The notes: generated from the sequence alone by a model not told the origin. Shown: positions 36,178 to 48,409, counted from the first letter of the stretch. The stretch: DNA of 64,000 nt from Spisula solida (GCA_947247005.1 OX365949.1:7140001-7204000), one strand, 5' to 3'. Made by a program: numbers and translations.

Positions 36178-36250
36178 CAAGAGGGTTCAAAAGGTCCTAA
36201 GTCACTCATGCAATGTCAAGTGAGGGACCTAGGACCCTTTTGGCCCTCTT
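36178..36250. mobile_element. Miniature hairpin derivative of the 145-bp-core family
   Basis: 'caagagggttcaaaaggtcc' opens and 'ggacctaggacccttttggc', 'cctctt' closes. Both arms are the CAAGAGGGCCC terminus of the family in opposite orientation, with almost nothing between them. It looks like a solo double-terminus with the tandem core lost. Confidence 0.65.
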
Positions 36251-37187
36251 TTCAAAAATCCATTCTCTCCACTGAAAACCTTTCTTTTTAAATACCATGT
36301 TAACCAAAAAATAAAAAAATTCAGCCGTACCTAGAATATTCAGTGTCATGATACTAAACTTATTATGTACATAATCTCTACTGGCAGGTGTCCTACATCT
36401 GGACAATTTTGGCATATTTTTCATGATAACTCGAGAAATGTGTAAATCAAGTCATTAAAATTTCACCTGAACAAAGCTAAATTCGTCTCTGAACTGAAGA
36501 GCTAATTTGTTTACTTCTAAAAATTGCTCAAGTGCATTTTGAGGGCGGTTGTTGGGGTCACCACATCACCTCATTTTTAAGTCCAACAGGACCATCAATC
36601 CAGACACCGTGTTATCTTATATTATTACGAAAATAGCTTTAAATATCGAATAAATTTGAAATCCGCAAGAGAAAGCACCCAATGAAACTGTCTGTACAAA
36701 TTTTGTAGGATTTATCTCCCCTGACTATTGGGGAAAAAATCCATTGAAACATTACACTATAATTTTAAACATTCACTTTTTATAGTGGGCATTTTGATAC
36801 AAAATGACGTTGTACGGTGTTTTAAAACTCTGTACATATTCATTAAAGCTATATTTTTCTGGTTTAACTGTTTGCAATACATCTCATCGGCTTACTTCAT
36901 ATTTAGCATAAGGACCGTAGTTTACATTTTGGGGCCGCCCAGAAGTATTGTGCATGCGCAGTTACGCAATTTTCGACCTTCCCCCGTAATGTAAACAAGC
37001 TTCGCCAGACGAAAATAAATGCGACATTTCTGGTAAAATATTTAACTTTTATTGTTGCTACTTTGTAGTGTTAACAAATATCAACTGCCTAACTGATTGA
37101 CAACAGATGATCAAAATTAATGGCCTCAATAAAGCGTTTTTGAGTCTGTCCAGATTGGTGGTCGTCCGGATTTGGTGGTCGCCAGCC
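36251..37187. other. Intergenic; NRF1-like motif at about 36951-36960
   Basis: Contains 'gtgcatgcgcagttacgc', resembling an NRF1 site, next to a GC-richer patch ('ggggccgccc'). It could mark a promoter, but no exon was tied to it. The rest is featureless. Confidence 0.3.
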
Positions 37188-37495
37188 AGTATACTGTCGG
37201 TTTAAAAAAATCTTAATGCAGAGATTCATACTGTCGGTTTAAAAAAATCTAAATGCAGAGACTCATACTGTTGGTTTAAAAAAATCTAAATGCAGAGATT
37301 CATACTGTCGGTTTAAAAAAATCTAAATGCAGAGACTCATACTGTTGGTTTAAAAAAATCTAAATGCAGAGATTCATACTGTCGGTTAAGAAAAACCTTA
37401 ATGCAGAGATTCATACTGTCGATTTAAAAAAATCTTAATGCAGAGATTCCTACTGTCGGTTTAAAAAAACCTTAATGCAGAGACTCAGACTTATT
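37188..37495. repeat. 37-bp minisatellite, about eight copies
   Basis: The unit 'catactgtcggtttaaaaaa' plus 'atctaaatgcagagatt' is repeated with few changes. Two alternating variants ('gtcgg...gagatt' and 'gttgg...gagact') suggest a 74-bp two-unit expansion. Confidence 0.9.
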
Positions 37496-37728
37496 ATGCA
37501 AATAAAAGGCAAATAAAATATAAAGGCAATAATGAAACAACATTATTTGATCAAAGGTTCAAAAATACATTTATAACATGATTATAGTTAAATGTAAGCA
37601 TTTCTACTCTAACAAATAAAAGTTAACAATAATGTCTTCAATTTCAAAACTTCATTAGTTTTCAGTAGGGAATATATAACTGTAGAGTTCCGTTTCACTT
37701 TATCTTTAAACTGTGATAAACTGTGTTT

Positions 37729-37790
37729 TTAAAGTAGACATTCTACAGTTTAGTTTCACTATATTTAAAGAATGTCTACTTTAAATGTTT
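37729..37790. repeat. 17-bp inverted repeat with ~28-bp loop
   Basis: 'tttaaagtagacattct' and 'agaatgtctactttaaa' are exact reverse complements around a short spacer, giving a stable potential hairpin. Confidence 0.75.
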
Positions 37791-38450
37791 ATATAAACTG
37801 AATTTACAAAAGAGCTATATATATTTTGAAATAGAATACAACCAACATTTTGCGACAATAAAAAATCTGGCATGTAGGTACTGGATAAATTCTGCTCTCA
37901 GTTATTAAGATTTATAATAACACTCTTCACAGTAATGACATAATGTGTTGGAGCCGTATTTTAAGCTAGGTTATCATTCTAAGTTAGTTAGAACACATGC
38001 AGTAGATTCTTATTGTTAAGAAGGAGCAAAGACTATGCTTGGTTTCGCCACCTAGGCCCTTTTTTATCTATAAGAAATCACTTATAATATTTTCTATTAC
38101 ATAAAGATATAATATTACATTTTATCCCACCAATTTGCTTGTCATAATCTGGGTGAGTATAACACAAATATACAAATTTGTTTTACTACACAAGTGTAGT
38201 GCAACTCTCAAATAAGCTCACTTTTGTTCATCAATGACATCGTCTTATGGTGTTGTTTATACTTTCAAGTTTGGAGAGTTTTTCAATAAAGACATGATTG
38301 CCATGTTATTGGTGTCTTGTGACAAAAAGAATCTAACACTCATAAGCTAATAAGCTTGCTAGGGGCCATTCTTGTTCATCAGAATATTATTTACCTGTGA
38401 TGTAGTCTAGGATTTCTACTAACCACTGATGTAAAGGGTGTTTCATAATA

Positions 38451-38712
38451 TCTGACCCCATTACAATCGAATGACATGAGAAAATGCTTGATTTCATCTG
38501 ATGTTATCATATACTAATGCAAAGCTTACATTTGGGAGTTTTATTCAATATATAACATGACCATGTTACTATTAATGCAACCCAGTAATTTTGATTCTTG
38601 CAAAGTCATTATTTCGATAAATAAACTCCCAAATGTTAGCTTTCCATTGGTATTTGAAAACATCAGATGAGATCAAGCATGTTCTCATGGCATTCGGTTG
38701 TAATGGGTCAGA
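38451..38712. mobile_element. Foldback MITE with ~100-bp inverted arms
   Basis: Left arm begins TCTGACCCCATTACAATCGA. The right arm ends with its complement ('ggttgtaatgggtcaga'). Similarity continues inward through 'gcttgatttcatctgatgtt' to 'catttgggagtttta', leaving a ~60-bp centre. It has no coding capacity. Confidence 0.7.
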
Positions 38713-39575
38713 TTGACATGAGGATTTTGCTTCATAAAGTTTATATGAATTGTCAACTCACGATAGATCATCTACATATCAAAAAGCAAACAAGCCAAAA
38801 AGAATAATGAATTTACCTTTCTCAATTCAGTAAGTGAAACAGTCATGCAGAGATTGCAGTGTATATACAATTGTCTTTGTCTCCATAATTATACGTAAAT
38901 GCATTAATTGTTCACAGAATAATATGTTTCATACATGTTGTGCTGACATTGAAGCTTTACAGCATTATCATTAAATAGTATAGTTCGCCTGAGATAACAC
39001 TAGCCGTTGTTTACAAATAAAAATAAATACATTTTCGATATTCATTTTTGTTCAATCTTGTGCATATACACTTTTAATGATACACTCTTTAAATCTACAC
39101 TGATAACTGGCGGCCAGTCGACCATGCAGTGTTTATAATTTGCATTGTTTGTTTATTGATAAGGCTAGAGTTATCCCCGACGAACTATACATACTGTAAT
39201 TGTTATGTGCCGAGGAATAAATTCATGTTATTGCATTTACCCACTTCAATGTTAGCTAAATTTAAGAAATAATGCCAGTTGTAAAATATATTGATTTTAA
39301 ACTACAAAATCAAGCAAATACCAGATAGTCTATTAATTCAGAAATCTACCTCACATAAAAGTACTGAAGTATTGTACTTAACATTCACTTGCATGCACAA
39401 AACACCGAAACTTCACCTGAGAACAATTTAATATCAACAAAAAAAAAACACTCACAACTACTACGAAGTAGGTCATAATTGTTCAACATCGAGGCCGGCA
39501 CTATCACACAATGTGCTCGTGAGTATAGACCCTAACTGTGCGACTGGGTAGGCATAAACTACATGTTGTATGTAT
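38713..39575. other. 3' flank of the hotdog gene, nothing recognised
   Basis: AT-rich DNA downstream of the reverse-strand stop codon. The 3' UTR of that gene presumably lies here. Confidence 0.4.
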
Positions 39576-40354
39576 TTATGCATCTTGTGTTGCAGATGTT
39601 TTCAAGTTTGGAAGACCGAAAACAGTCTCAAACAGTTCCATCATACCGTACCATACTGGGTGACCATCCTTAGAAATCTGACACATGATTCTCTGGGGGT
39701 TATCTTCTTGCCAGGTTTCTGATGTGAGAACATCGCCCCATTGTGTCGGACCCCAGTATAACATAGACATTCGCTTGATATGAAACTCATGGAAGCTTGA
39801 TTTGATGTGCTTTAGTTCCTCTTTTCTTGATGCGATACTTGTATTTTCAGTGAAGTATCGCATGTATGACGCACACCTTGTACGCTCATTGTGATCAGTG
39901 TCACTCAGAGGTATGGAGAAATGGTTCGCATGTGAAGGTTCAACCTTCTTTAACGGCATCACATGTAGCTTGTTAGGATTTGAGTTTACTAATGGACAGA
40001 ATCTGTTACGCCACCAATCCGGAACAGGTTCTGACTGGTTGGTTTTCTTGTTTATAAGAGCATATACACTACGCGTTCTAATGGAAGGACTCAGCTTCCC
40101 ACCACAGAATAGTTCATTTGTCGTGGTGATAGTAGTGTTACCAATGTCAGTGAGTTTTACTTGAATATCGAGTGGAGCTTTTGGAGTTGTCGTCTCATAG
40201 AAGTTACTGTTGATGTCCATAATACAGGCCTTTACATACATACGAAGATTCTTCTGTCTAATAGCGAGGTAATCAAGGAATGACTTCTGATGACCAAACG
40301 CTGCTGTCTCCACATGACTCATCATATCAAACACTGTCACCATATTCGGCTGTC
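39576..40354 (-). CDS. Double-hotdog thioesterase-like protein, last coding exon
   Basis: Terminal coding exon of 779 nt, about 259 residues, starting GQPNMVTVFDMMSH. Two regions look like hotdog folds. In the first, the 'MMSHVETAAFGHQKSFLDYL' helix is followed by strands containing 'LTDIGNTT' and ending 'PVPDWWRNRF'. In the second, 'SDTDHNERTRCASYMRYF' is followed by 'LYWGPTQWGDVL' and 'GHPVWYGMMELF'. This is the general plan of FatA/4HBT-type acyl thioesterases, which would hydrolyse an acyl-thioester; substrate and location are unknown. The exon opens after a good acceptor ('acactttcag'). The open frame continues upstream to a TTG at 40445, but those 30 residues are intron read-through. 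Phase agrees with the exon at 41052-41152. No close vertebrate relative comes to mind. Confidence 0.65.
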
Positions 40355-41051
40355 CTGAAAGTGTCGTAAATAAGAGCAAAGGTAACAATAAACAACAAGG
40401 GTTACTGACAAAAAATTCTCCCACAAAAGGCCATAACTCTGGCAAAAATTACCCTACCAAAGATTCCTTGCAAACTTCACAACTAGACTTGGTAGATAGA
40501 CAAGTGAAATTTCATTGAAATCTGACCAATGGTTGTAAGAAGAACAAGCGCTTACAAACTTTGTGACAGCCAGCATAAAGTAAATATTCATATAATTCCA
40601 TGAAAACCAGGATTTTATGCAAGGACCATAACTCTGCTTATAGTTGGTTCTATAATTTGTGCCATTGACATTCGGCATACTAATTACTCCTATACTTGCA
40701 AAAGTGGTTGCAGTAAAAATTTCTTCTTATTTGCACTCTGACATGTTGTGATTGTTCATCTGTAACAGTTTTTAAAAACACTGTAGGAGTTAAGTCAACA
40801 AGAATACATACATGTCGTGATTAAAGAACTAATTAAGGTCCATAATTCTGGCAAATTATTTGAAACAAATTTATTTGCTTTTTGCACATTTACATACTTG
40901 TATTGTTTACCTCATATAGCCTGCCAAATTCTGCCTTTTATTGAATTAATACACCATTTTGAGGACTGGCAATGTGTTTTCTGATATACTTCATACATAC
41001 TTTATGGAAAAAATTGGTAATTTAAGATTTCACTATAAGAAAGTTGCTCAC

Positions 41052-41152
41052 CTGTATGATCAATATCATCAAATCTGAGTCCCGGTAAGACAACATGCAC
41101 TGCATTCTGGTCCTTGTTAACATTTATCATAAGGTTCAATGACGGATATGCC
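41052..41152 (-). CDS. Double-hotdog thioesterase-like protein, internal exon
   Basis: 101-nt exon bounded on the reverse strand by 'caatatttcag' (acceptor) and ACAG|gtgag (donor). It reads 33 codons, AYPSLNLMINVNKDQNAVHV onward to 'GLRFDDIDHT', with no stop. It leaves one base (G) that joins 'ga' of the next exon to make the Gly of GQPNMV, an exact phase match. The exon begins with one base completing a codon, so an upstream exon ending with two spare bases is needed; none was found. An in-frame ATG inside (Leu-Met-Ile-Asn) could serve as start if upstream exons are leader. Confidence 0.6.
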
Positions 41153-41565
41153 CTGAAATATTGAGAAGATGAAACTGATTGATAACATTAACATTAGCAT
41201 ACAGTAAAACATGATGTACACAGACCTGTAAACTATCTATTAATACTAAAGTTTAATATATTCGAGAGCAAACTATGACAATGGACTGTTTTTTTGTGTG
41301 TTTTAATTTTTCCTGTTGTATTTAAGGTGATAGCGTACATGTACATACAACACCATCGTTTAAACCAATAAGTAGCAAATGATTCTATGGCATTTTGATA
41401 AAGTTGCCATGTGTACCTACTTATGTTTGCAATTCATCTATTTGTGCATGTTCCTAGAGAAAAAACACAAAGTCAACTGAACTTTATTGGCATTTTTGAT
41501 ACTTTTTCTGCATACATGCATTCTTCATTTGTCAGTTTATAGTGATTCACTTCATTTAAAATAAT
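41153..41565. other. Intron or upstream region of the hotdog gene
   Basis: AT-rich DNA. No further exon with compatible phase was recognised. Confidence 0.35.
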
Positions 41566-41569
41566 TTAA

Positions 41570-42323
41570 CCCTTATCGTGCTTATCGCGACTCAGAGTCG
41601 CACTACCCGATACTTTCCACCACTGCTGAGCGGGACTGTAAGTCGCGCTATACAGTTGCGCTAGTCGGGTTGACTTTAAGCCTCGTTTCACCTTGCTCGT
41701 AGCATTCATTAATGAAATTTAACTATATTTTATTTAGTAGTATTTAATTACGGAACTATTTCTAAAAACAATATCAGCCAATCAACGACCAAGTACGTTA
41801 AAATCACCGTCTAACATTTGTTGGGAATTCCAGAACTAAAATGGCTGACGTTCGGCTAGGAATGCGCCCGATGTTTTAGAGCGAATATTTGAGGATTATT
41901 AACATAAACAGTATTTTTTCCAATGAAATTTGAAAAATTAATAATTGAAATAAATGAACATTATATTCTAACAGTTTTAGTCAGAATATTCAACCTGCGA
42001 TAGGTATTTGTATTGCGCCTGCATCATAACATTTAGCATAGCGTTATGTATGACGTGCATGGAAATATTTCACATTGCATTGACATATTGCTGATTATGA
42101 TAACGTGTGAAATACCAATTATTACCAAATTAATATCAATGTGTAGCTTAATTTATCTTCTTTGTATAAAGTATAGGGTTTATATCCCTATTTTGATAAT
42201 TGATACCATAATAAGGTACTAAACAGAGTCACTATCAGATGAGATTTTTATCTCAAGTAGACTGCTGATATAATTCAGCACTGGTCAGCTGATAAGCCCA
42301 CTGGGAATCTAGCATGATAAGGG
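41570..42323. mobile_element. piggyBac-like non-autonomous element, TTAA-flanked
   Basis: Starts CCCTTATCGTGCT and ends AGCATGATAAGGG (one mismatch as inverted repeats). It is flanked by TTAA at 41566-41569 and 42324-42327. The left subterminal region has nested inverted motifs ('gcgactcagagtcgc', 'aagtcgcgcta'). The 754-bp interior has no transposase frame. Confidence 0.8.
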
Positions 42324-42334
42324 TTAAGATTAAG

Positions 42335-42410
42335 GGTGGCAAGACAGCCAAGTGCATACAACTCCACTAGTCAAGAGTTCTCTTGTTTGATTCTACATCT
42401 GGGCAATGAT
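42335..42410 (+). repeat. tRNA-like SINE head
   Basis: 'ggcaagacagccaagtgcat' (box A-like) and 'ctcttgtttgattctac' (box B-like) are spaced as in tRNA-derived SINEs, starting 8 bp after the TTAA of the piggyBac-like element. Confidence 0.4.
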
Positions 42411-43069
42411 GGGACACTCCTGTGACCTTGACAGTTTATATTGGGGTTAACCCGGTTTTGTCAATTTTGTGAATTAATCGACAATTATCAATGATCGAGC
42501 AATCAAATAAATCAAACAGACAAATTAATGTACAAGTGCTTTTTCATGGTAAATGCACACTTGTTGAGTTGGGTTTGACTAGACCAAAGAAAAAGAGCGA
42601 TGGAAACGTCACAAAGGTGAATAGCCTATAGGAACCGCTATTTTGAAAAGGAATAAGGTGATCGGCGAACTTGTATGAGACTTCCAGGCTAGACTTGACG
42701 AGATTGTCATGTTGACACTATTTTTGCCGCTAGTCACCAGCCATCTTGAATATTTTAACCCGCAAAATATTTGGATTAATTTAAACTAACCCCTGATCAA
42801 ATTTAGCAAAGATGTGTTTTAATTTCGTCCATTACGTGTTTGGAATGTTGTTGTATAAATAATTTAGACGATTTAGTCTATTTCCCCAGTACTCGGCACC
42901 ATTCTGTCAAATTCCAACCTATCGGGAACAGCCTTCTGTCAAAAGTCCCGTGTATGCCCACCGCCGCCCCCCCCTCCCACTGGGAGAAAACATTGATAGG
43001 TGCATTATTCTTATACATCATTATTTTTTGTAATCTTTTGGATGTTCTCTATCTGCTGTAAATGAAAAA
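42411..43069. other. Intergenic, nothing recognised
   Basis: Includes a C-rich stretch at about 42960-42980. The frame at 42840-43061 lacks support. Confidence 0.4.
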
Positions 43070-44056
43070 CTAGAAATTCGTGCCCTCTGGCAAATTATGT
43101 CGAGCCTCAGCGCACCTTGAAAAATGGCTACAACTTAAATAAGCCTTCAATTTGACCTTTGACCTCCAACTGTGACCTTGAACTTTGAGATAGGGACCTG
43201 GGTGTTGGGCATGACACTCCGCCTCATGGAGGTTAACATTCATGCCAAATATAAGAAAGATTGGTCAATGTATGACAAAGTTATGGTCCGGACAAGCTTC
43301 AATTTGACCTTTAACTGTGACCTTGACCTTTGAGATAGGAGCCTGGGGTTGGGCATGACACTCCGACTCATTGAAGTTAACATTCATGCCAAATATAAGA
43401 AACATTGATCAATATTACTATTGTATTACAAAGTTAGGCTCAAGACAAGCTTTAATTTGACATTTGACCTCCAATGATGACTTTGACCTTTGAGGTAGGA
43501 ACCTGGGGGTTGGGCATGACACTCCACCTGATGGAGGTTAACATTCATGCCAAATATAAGAAAGATTGGTCCGTGCATGACAAAGTTATGGTCCAGGCAA
43601 GCTTCAATTTGACCTTTGACCTCCAACCGTGACCATGACCTTTGAGATAGGGACCTGGGGGTTGGGCATGACACCAGAGCTACAGATAAGCTGCGAATTG
43701 GGGTAATTACCCAATTAATTTTCTTAAAAACCCAGAAGATTTTGAGAAGAGGGAGTAAGAAAAAGCAAATAGAAAATGATGTTATAATGAAAAATAGTAC
43801 ATAAAAGACCATTTACCCAATTAGTTTTTTTACATAGTATACCCAATTAAAAGTCGTCAAAACCCAATTAAAATTGAAACTTGGGGGTAAAATACCCAAT
43901 CACCAAAAACCTTATCTGTTGCTCTGATGACACTCCGCCTCATGGAGGTTAACGTTCATGCCAAATATAAGAAAGATTGCTCGAAGCATAACGGACGCAC
44001 GCACATACACCAAAAGTGGCGACTATGTCTCGCTCACCGCAAGCGGGCTCGACAAA
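43070..44056 (+). repeat. Third tandem-core family (~150-bp unit), four to five units
   Basis: Units contain 'caatttgacctttgacctcc', 'gacctttgagatagggacct', 'gttgggcatgacactccg' and 'catgccaaatataagaaaga'. It opens near 'gtcgagcctcagcgca' and closes 'acggacgcacgcacatacac', then 'gtctcgctcaccgcaagcgg' and 'gctcgac'. As in the other families, a tandem core is bounded by a microsatellite-like tail and a hairpin ('cgctcaccgcaagcgggctcgac'). It is interrupted by the hAT-like insertion at 43675-43926. Confidence 0.7.
43675..43926. mobile_element. hAT-like MITE inserted in the tandem repeat
   Basis: 252-bp insertion with 16-bp inverted ends CAGAGCTACAGATAAG and (right end read inward) CAGAGCAACAGATAAG, one mismatch. 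ATGACAC is duplicated at 43668-43674 and 43927-43933. The uninterrupted neighbouring units read 'ggcatgacactccgcc', so the empty site is known. CAGAG...CTCTG ends are hAT-like, though hAT elements usually duplicate 8 bp and here 7 are visible. 'acccaattaa' recurs inside it. Confidence 0.85.
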
Positions 44057-44267
44057 AGTGATCAATTTCTTTTGGTTACATTACTTCCATACGGTTAACT
44101 ATAATGACAGAAAAAAGAGCTAACCGAACGTGATTAACCCTTTGATAAAATGGACACAGCTGATAATTACTGAAGCGCGCGCAATGCATCATGGGTCAGC
44201 AAGTCATAATTCGGCTCTTTTTAGACTTGCATGCCTATCCATTTTGTTTGATCTTTGACAAGACAGT

Positions 44268-44322
44268 CAGACGAAGAGTGATCACAAGAGCTCACCCTGT
44301 CACTTTTTGACACACAAGCTAA
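44268..44322 (+). mobile_element. Terminal fragment of the 145-bp-core family
   Basis: 'agacgaagagtgatcacaag' then 'agctcaccctgtcacttttt' and 'gacacacaagctaa' match the closing end of blocks A and C. No core is present. Confidence 0.65.
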
Positions 44323-46929
44323 AACGAGCTGGTATTTCGCATCAAGACAGCTTGTGTAACACTGACTCTTCAGTAGAGTTCATTGTCATTGGGCAAAAAT
44401 TATCTGCCACTGAAAAACCCAATGGCACTGTCTCAGCCATACCCAAACAACAGCAACATTTAAATACAATTATAACATCATTCCCACAAAAAAATTGCGA
44501 AAATTAATAATAAATTCTAAGACAATTTGACAAAATATAGTCGAATTATGTCTACATCCGAAATCTATACCACTTTCGAAAAACACAAATGTCAAGTGTG
44601 AACATGTGACTGTCATGAACATAAATTTATGTGCAAAACACGAGAGACATAAACAAACATATCTGGAACAGACAGGAGTACTATCAATACCTATGTAATC
44701 TCTGAAACGCATTTCTGTAGGCTGACATTGCTCAAGCTCATCCACATAAATCTAACGGTGCACCGTGTAAACAGCACTTATCGTAAACAGCTGTGAGTTG
44801 TTTTTTTCACGAGCCCGCTCTTAACTTTGTAATCTCATGAAAGGAAGCATTTTACAGTAAGTATACGGATCTTTTATGAATGGAATAGTAGTTTAAAATG
44901 ATTAAAACAGTTATGGAAACATTACTTTACAACGATTTGTTTATTTGTTCACGCGATTTCAATATTTTGCATTTTCTTCAATCATAAACGACCTCATTAC
45001 GTTTCGCCCAACGTTGTTTCGTCCACGAAAAAGTAATATAGATTGTAAATTTTGATACAGCGCCTAGTAAATAGGTAAACGTTTATACAGCAGTGCAATA
45101 TTCGGTCTATGTATTAAACTGTTCAACATTTGTTAACTTGTGTGCCACATGTGACATCAGTCTTTAGTAGTGTTTCGGATATATATCCTGTAAGCTCATA
45201 TCGTGGTGGTACATGTATTCTCGATATCGACATTACAGGTTAAAACCTGTTTCTCCAGATTCGAAATTTCATGGACAGGGGGTGCCAAGCAATAGGCCGT
45301 ATAGCGCTAGTGTAGATAAAATTTCTTTTTTCAACATTGAACATCTTTGTTTTTAAACTTATTAAAGAATTATCATTAAAAATGCTTTATATTCAAAATA
45401 TTGCATTTTAATTTACACTGCCGCTTCCGTAGCTCGATACCGATGACAAGAAAATATACGCTTTAGTGATTTTTCAAGTTAAACATAATATTTAGTAGTC
45501 CCATAAATAAGACTCTACGTACGTTCCACAGTATACCTCTGTCTCATAATTTCATGCCTTCTCTTGAAATTCGTGCTTGGTTTATTTCAGCTCTAATATA
45601 TGCGCTACGTTGTATTTTTACTAAAATAACCCCAAATAATATTCAGGCAAATGGTCTGTAACAATTGGGGCAGTCATTTTGGACAACTCGTCATAGTTTT
45701 CATTTATTGAGACTGTTGTCACCTTGACGACGAGGAACAATACGGGTAGTACTTATTCCAATTAGGATTCTTTGACTGGTGGTAATTGTTTTGCATACCA
45801 TTTTTATTACGCATTTTATTTATCGCCGCATTTTATTACACTCAAAACTTCAAAATGAACACAGTTTATGATGAGTGCTACTCCAAATTTATTTAATTTA
45901 AAAACAAATACAAAAGTTTTCTCCATGGGGCCCCAATACAGACACGTTTTTGAGGAGGCACGGATTTCATGGTTACCAGTCAACAGGATTCAGAACACCG
46001 ACCTAGACATACAAAAGCAACAATTTTTCGTATTTTCATAATTATTTTGTCATTGTAAAATGATTGTTCTTGTTTTTGTTAGTTAAGTTAACAATTATTC
46101 TTCCGAAATTGGTGCAGATAATATTTGAACTCGTATGCGTGAGTGTGCATGCGCCGATGAAACTGTTAAGAGGCAAGGATATATGAGACAACAGGATACT
46201 AACGTAATGAAATGATACGTTTGGTCTCGGTTGGGACTTATTATTTAGGCAAAAATATTGTCAGCGAGGTCGTCAAATTATAGGTGTTGTCATTGTGTTC
46301 AAGTAAGACTTTTTACAAATTCTTATCATTCGGCTAAAATAATCGCGATTATTGAATCTGGTTGCTCTATATCCTTTCCGCTACCAAAGCAGACTAATGT
46401 AGACCATAAAAACATGGGTCGCCATTACCACTAGTGTACATAGAAGGACTGCCACTGATGACTAAAACGTACTACAAAAAGTATAGTCCTCAAAACCAAC
46501 AGCGTACAGCGTAGGACTACCAGGATTTTTTAGGTTTTGTCTTATATTTAAGCGTATTTAAAATGCTTGTACCGCGTTTCTGGATTTGCTATGATGATAC
46601 AACTTGCATTTATATTTTTAACCAAATAGTACACACTTAGCTGAAAAATTAATCTAAGTCATTTTTATTATAATATATTGCATAATATTGTTTTTAAAAA
46701 TACAAGTTTCTCGTATTTTACCGCATTTTAATACAAAAACAAATACATTATGTATAACAATGAACAGAAACGGCATTATCTCCAATCAATAATCAAAAGA
46801 TCCGATTCAAGTTATTAAAGGATCCTCACTGTCAAAAAATACCAATTATCTTTAGCGATTGCTTTTGGCGATTATTATCAAACTCATTTTTAATTAAAAA
46901 ATTAATATCTCATTTTCTACGCTACGGTA
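44323..46929. other. Intergenic, nothing recognised
   Basis: AT-rich DNA. Frames at 44307-44507 (+) and 44470-44745 (-) were examined and not accepted. There are no convincing repeats. Confidence 0.45.
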
Positions 46930-47450
46930 ACTTAGGCAATTTTTGTGTGTCTGCATTATACGGCTTTGGTATTCTAAGAGTCGAAAAAAGCAGATCGGCC
47001 AATGACGAGTTTTGCAGGCTTTGAATCAATGACTTACACAATGACGCTATGGTCATTTTGTGATTTTTCTGATAATGCTGCAAAACTGCACTGAGGTAAT
47101 TGATTTTTTCTTTTATCTGCATTGGGCGGCTTCGGTATTCTATGCTTTTGAAAATAACCAGTCTGCCACTGACGAGTTTTGAAGACTTAATTAAAATAAT
47201 GCACATAATTATGCCAATACGGTAGTCCATTGTCGTCAAAGGGCGGTATAGACGTATGCACATTTATACACTATGGATGTAGTGTCTGTTTATATTGGTT
47301 CCACCATTTTAGGCTAGTTTTGTATAGTGAAAATCTCATTTGAATGCTATGGTAGTTTCAGCTTTCTCGTTTTGTCTGCATTGGGCGGCAATGGTAATCT
47401 AAACTTTTGAAGATAACCGGTCTGCCACTGACGAGTTTTGAAGACTAAAT
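46930..47450. repeat. Irregular ~90-bp repeat, three copies
   Basis: 'tctgcattgggcggc' followed by a 'ggtattcta' phrase and then 'ctgccactgacgagttttga' occurs at about 46950, 47116 and 47375 with unequal spacing. The first copy is the most diverged. They adjoin the left arm of the large inverted repeat and may belong to the same element. Confidence 0.6.
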
Positions 47451-48409
47451 TCAAGTAATGGGCACTATAGTCCGGCCCCAAACCCAAGCTACCTTGCATT
47501 GTAGTATAAAGTTTTTTTCTTTGCTGATTTCAGTAGACATGACCTTTCTAATGGAATTTCTGACGGGTGCCATTCTGTCACCCTTGAGCATTTTGAGAAA
47601 ATTGGGGTAAAAGTTCCAAAACATAAACGAAACTGCGAATTTTTGGAATCGGTGAACTACCATGTCATTTATTATCATATTTTATAATAATTCACACTTA
47701 TATGTAATTATTAAGTTGAAGTTTGCAAAATTTTAATGACGTGCATTTATGCAAAATGAGGTATTTTTGGGGTAAAAAAATAAAAATTACATGGAAAAGT
47801 GCGAATTTTCGGAATCGGAGGAATTAAACGTCATTGGCCATTACATTTGGTAAATAATCGCTGTGATAGTTGTATAGTGACTTGCCATTAAGATATTAAA
47901 CACCTAAAGCAAGGCTATGGTACAAAATGTGGTGTTTTTGGGGTAAAACACTCAAAAGTCTGAAGGAAAATTGTATTTTTTTGGATTTTGTACCAATGCA
48001 GACCTATACAATGGCATGTATCTTTTCTTTGGTGATTAATCAATATGCGTAGTATTAATAACCTTAAAGTTTTGATATCAAACGTTCTAAGATTGGCTAT
48101 TGTGCAAATGTGCAAAATGTGCTATTTTGGGAAAGCAAATTTAACCAACAATGCTCCATTCGACCAAGGTGTGAATTGGTACCTGTGGTGAAGTGTCTGT
48201 ACTTATTCCTGGGCGCCGTATCTCGATGTTAGTTACACACATACCAGGGGAAAACTAGTCTCCTCAAGGAGGCTCGAACGCAGGTATCCTTAGGTAGCCA
48301 AATCAACATGGTAAGTTAATTGTCAAAGGGTGACTCAACGGCTTAATTTCTGAAAGTGGCCCGAAAACTCGGTAACTTTTTAACTTAACGCCAAATTTAT
48401 TGCTTGCCC

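Noticed and set aside
40355..40445. N-terminal hydrophobic 30 residues preceding GQPNMV, resembling a signal peptide
   Set aside because: They lie upstream of a clear acceptor in the intron and begin at TTG. The upstream exon joins in perfect phase instead.
43426..43812. 128-residue reverse frame
   Set aside because: Spans the junction between the tandem repeat and the hAT-like MITE, so it is composite by chance.
44470..44745. Reverse-strand frame with a donor-like GATTACATAG|gtattg, considered as first exon of the hotdog gene
   Set aside because: It starts at GTG, not ATG, and leaves one base at the donor whereas the 41152 exon needs two. Joining them gives an immediate stop. The ATG-initiated frame in the same place ends in TAG at the donor.
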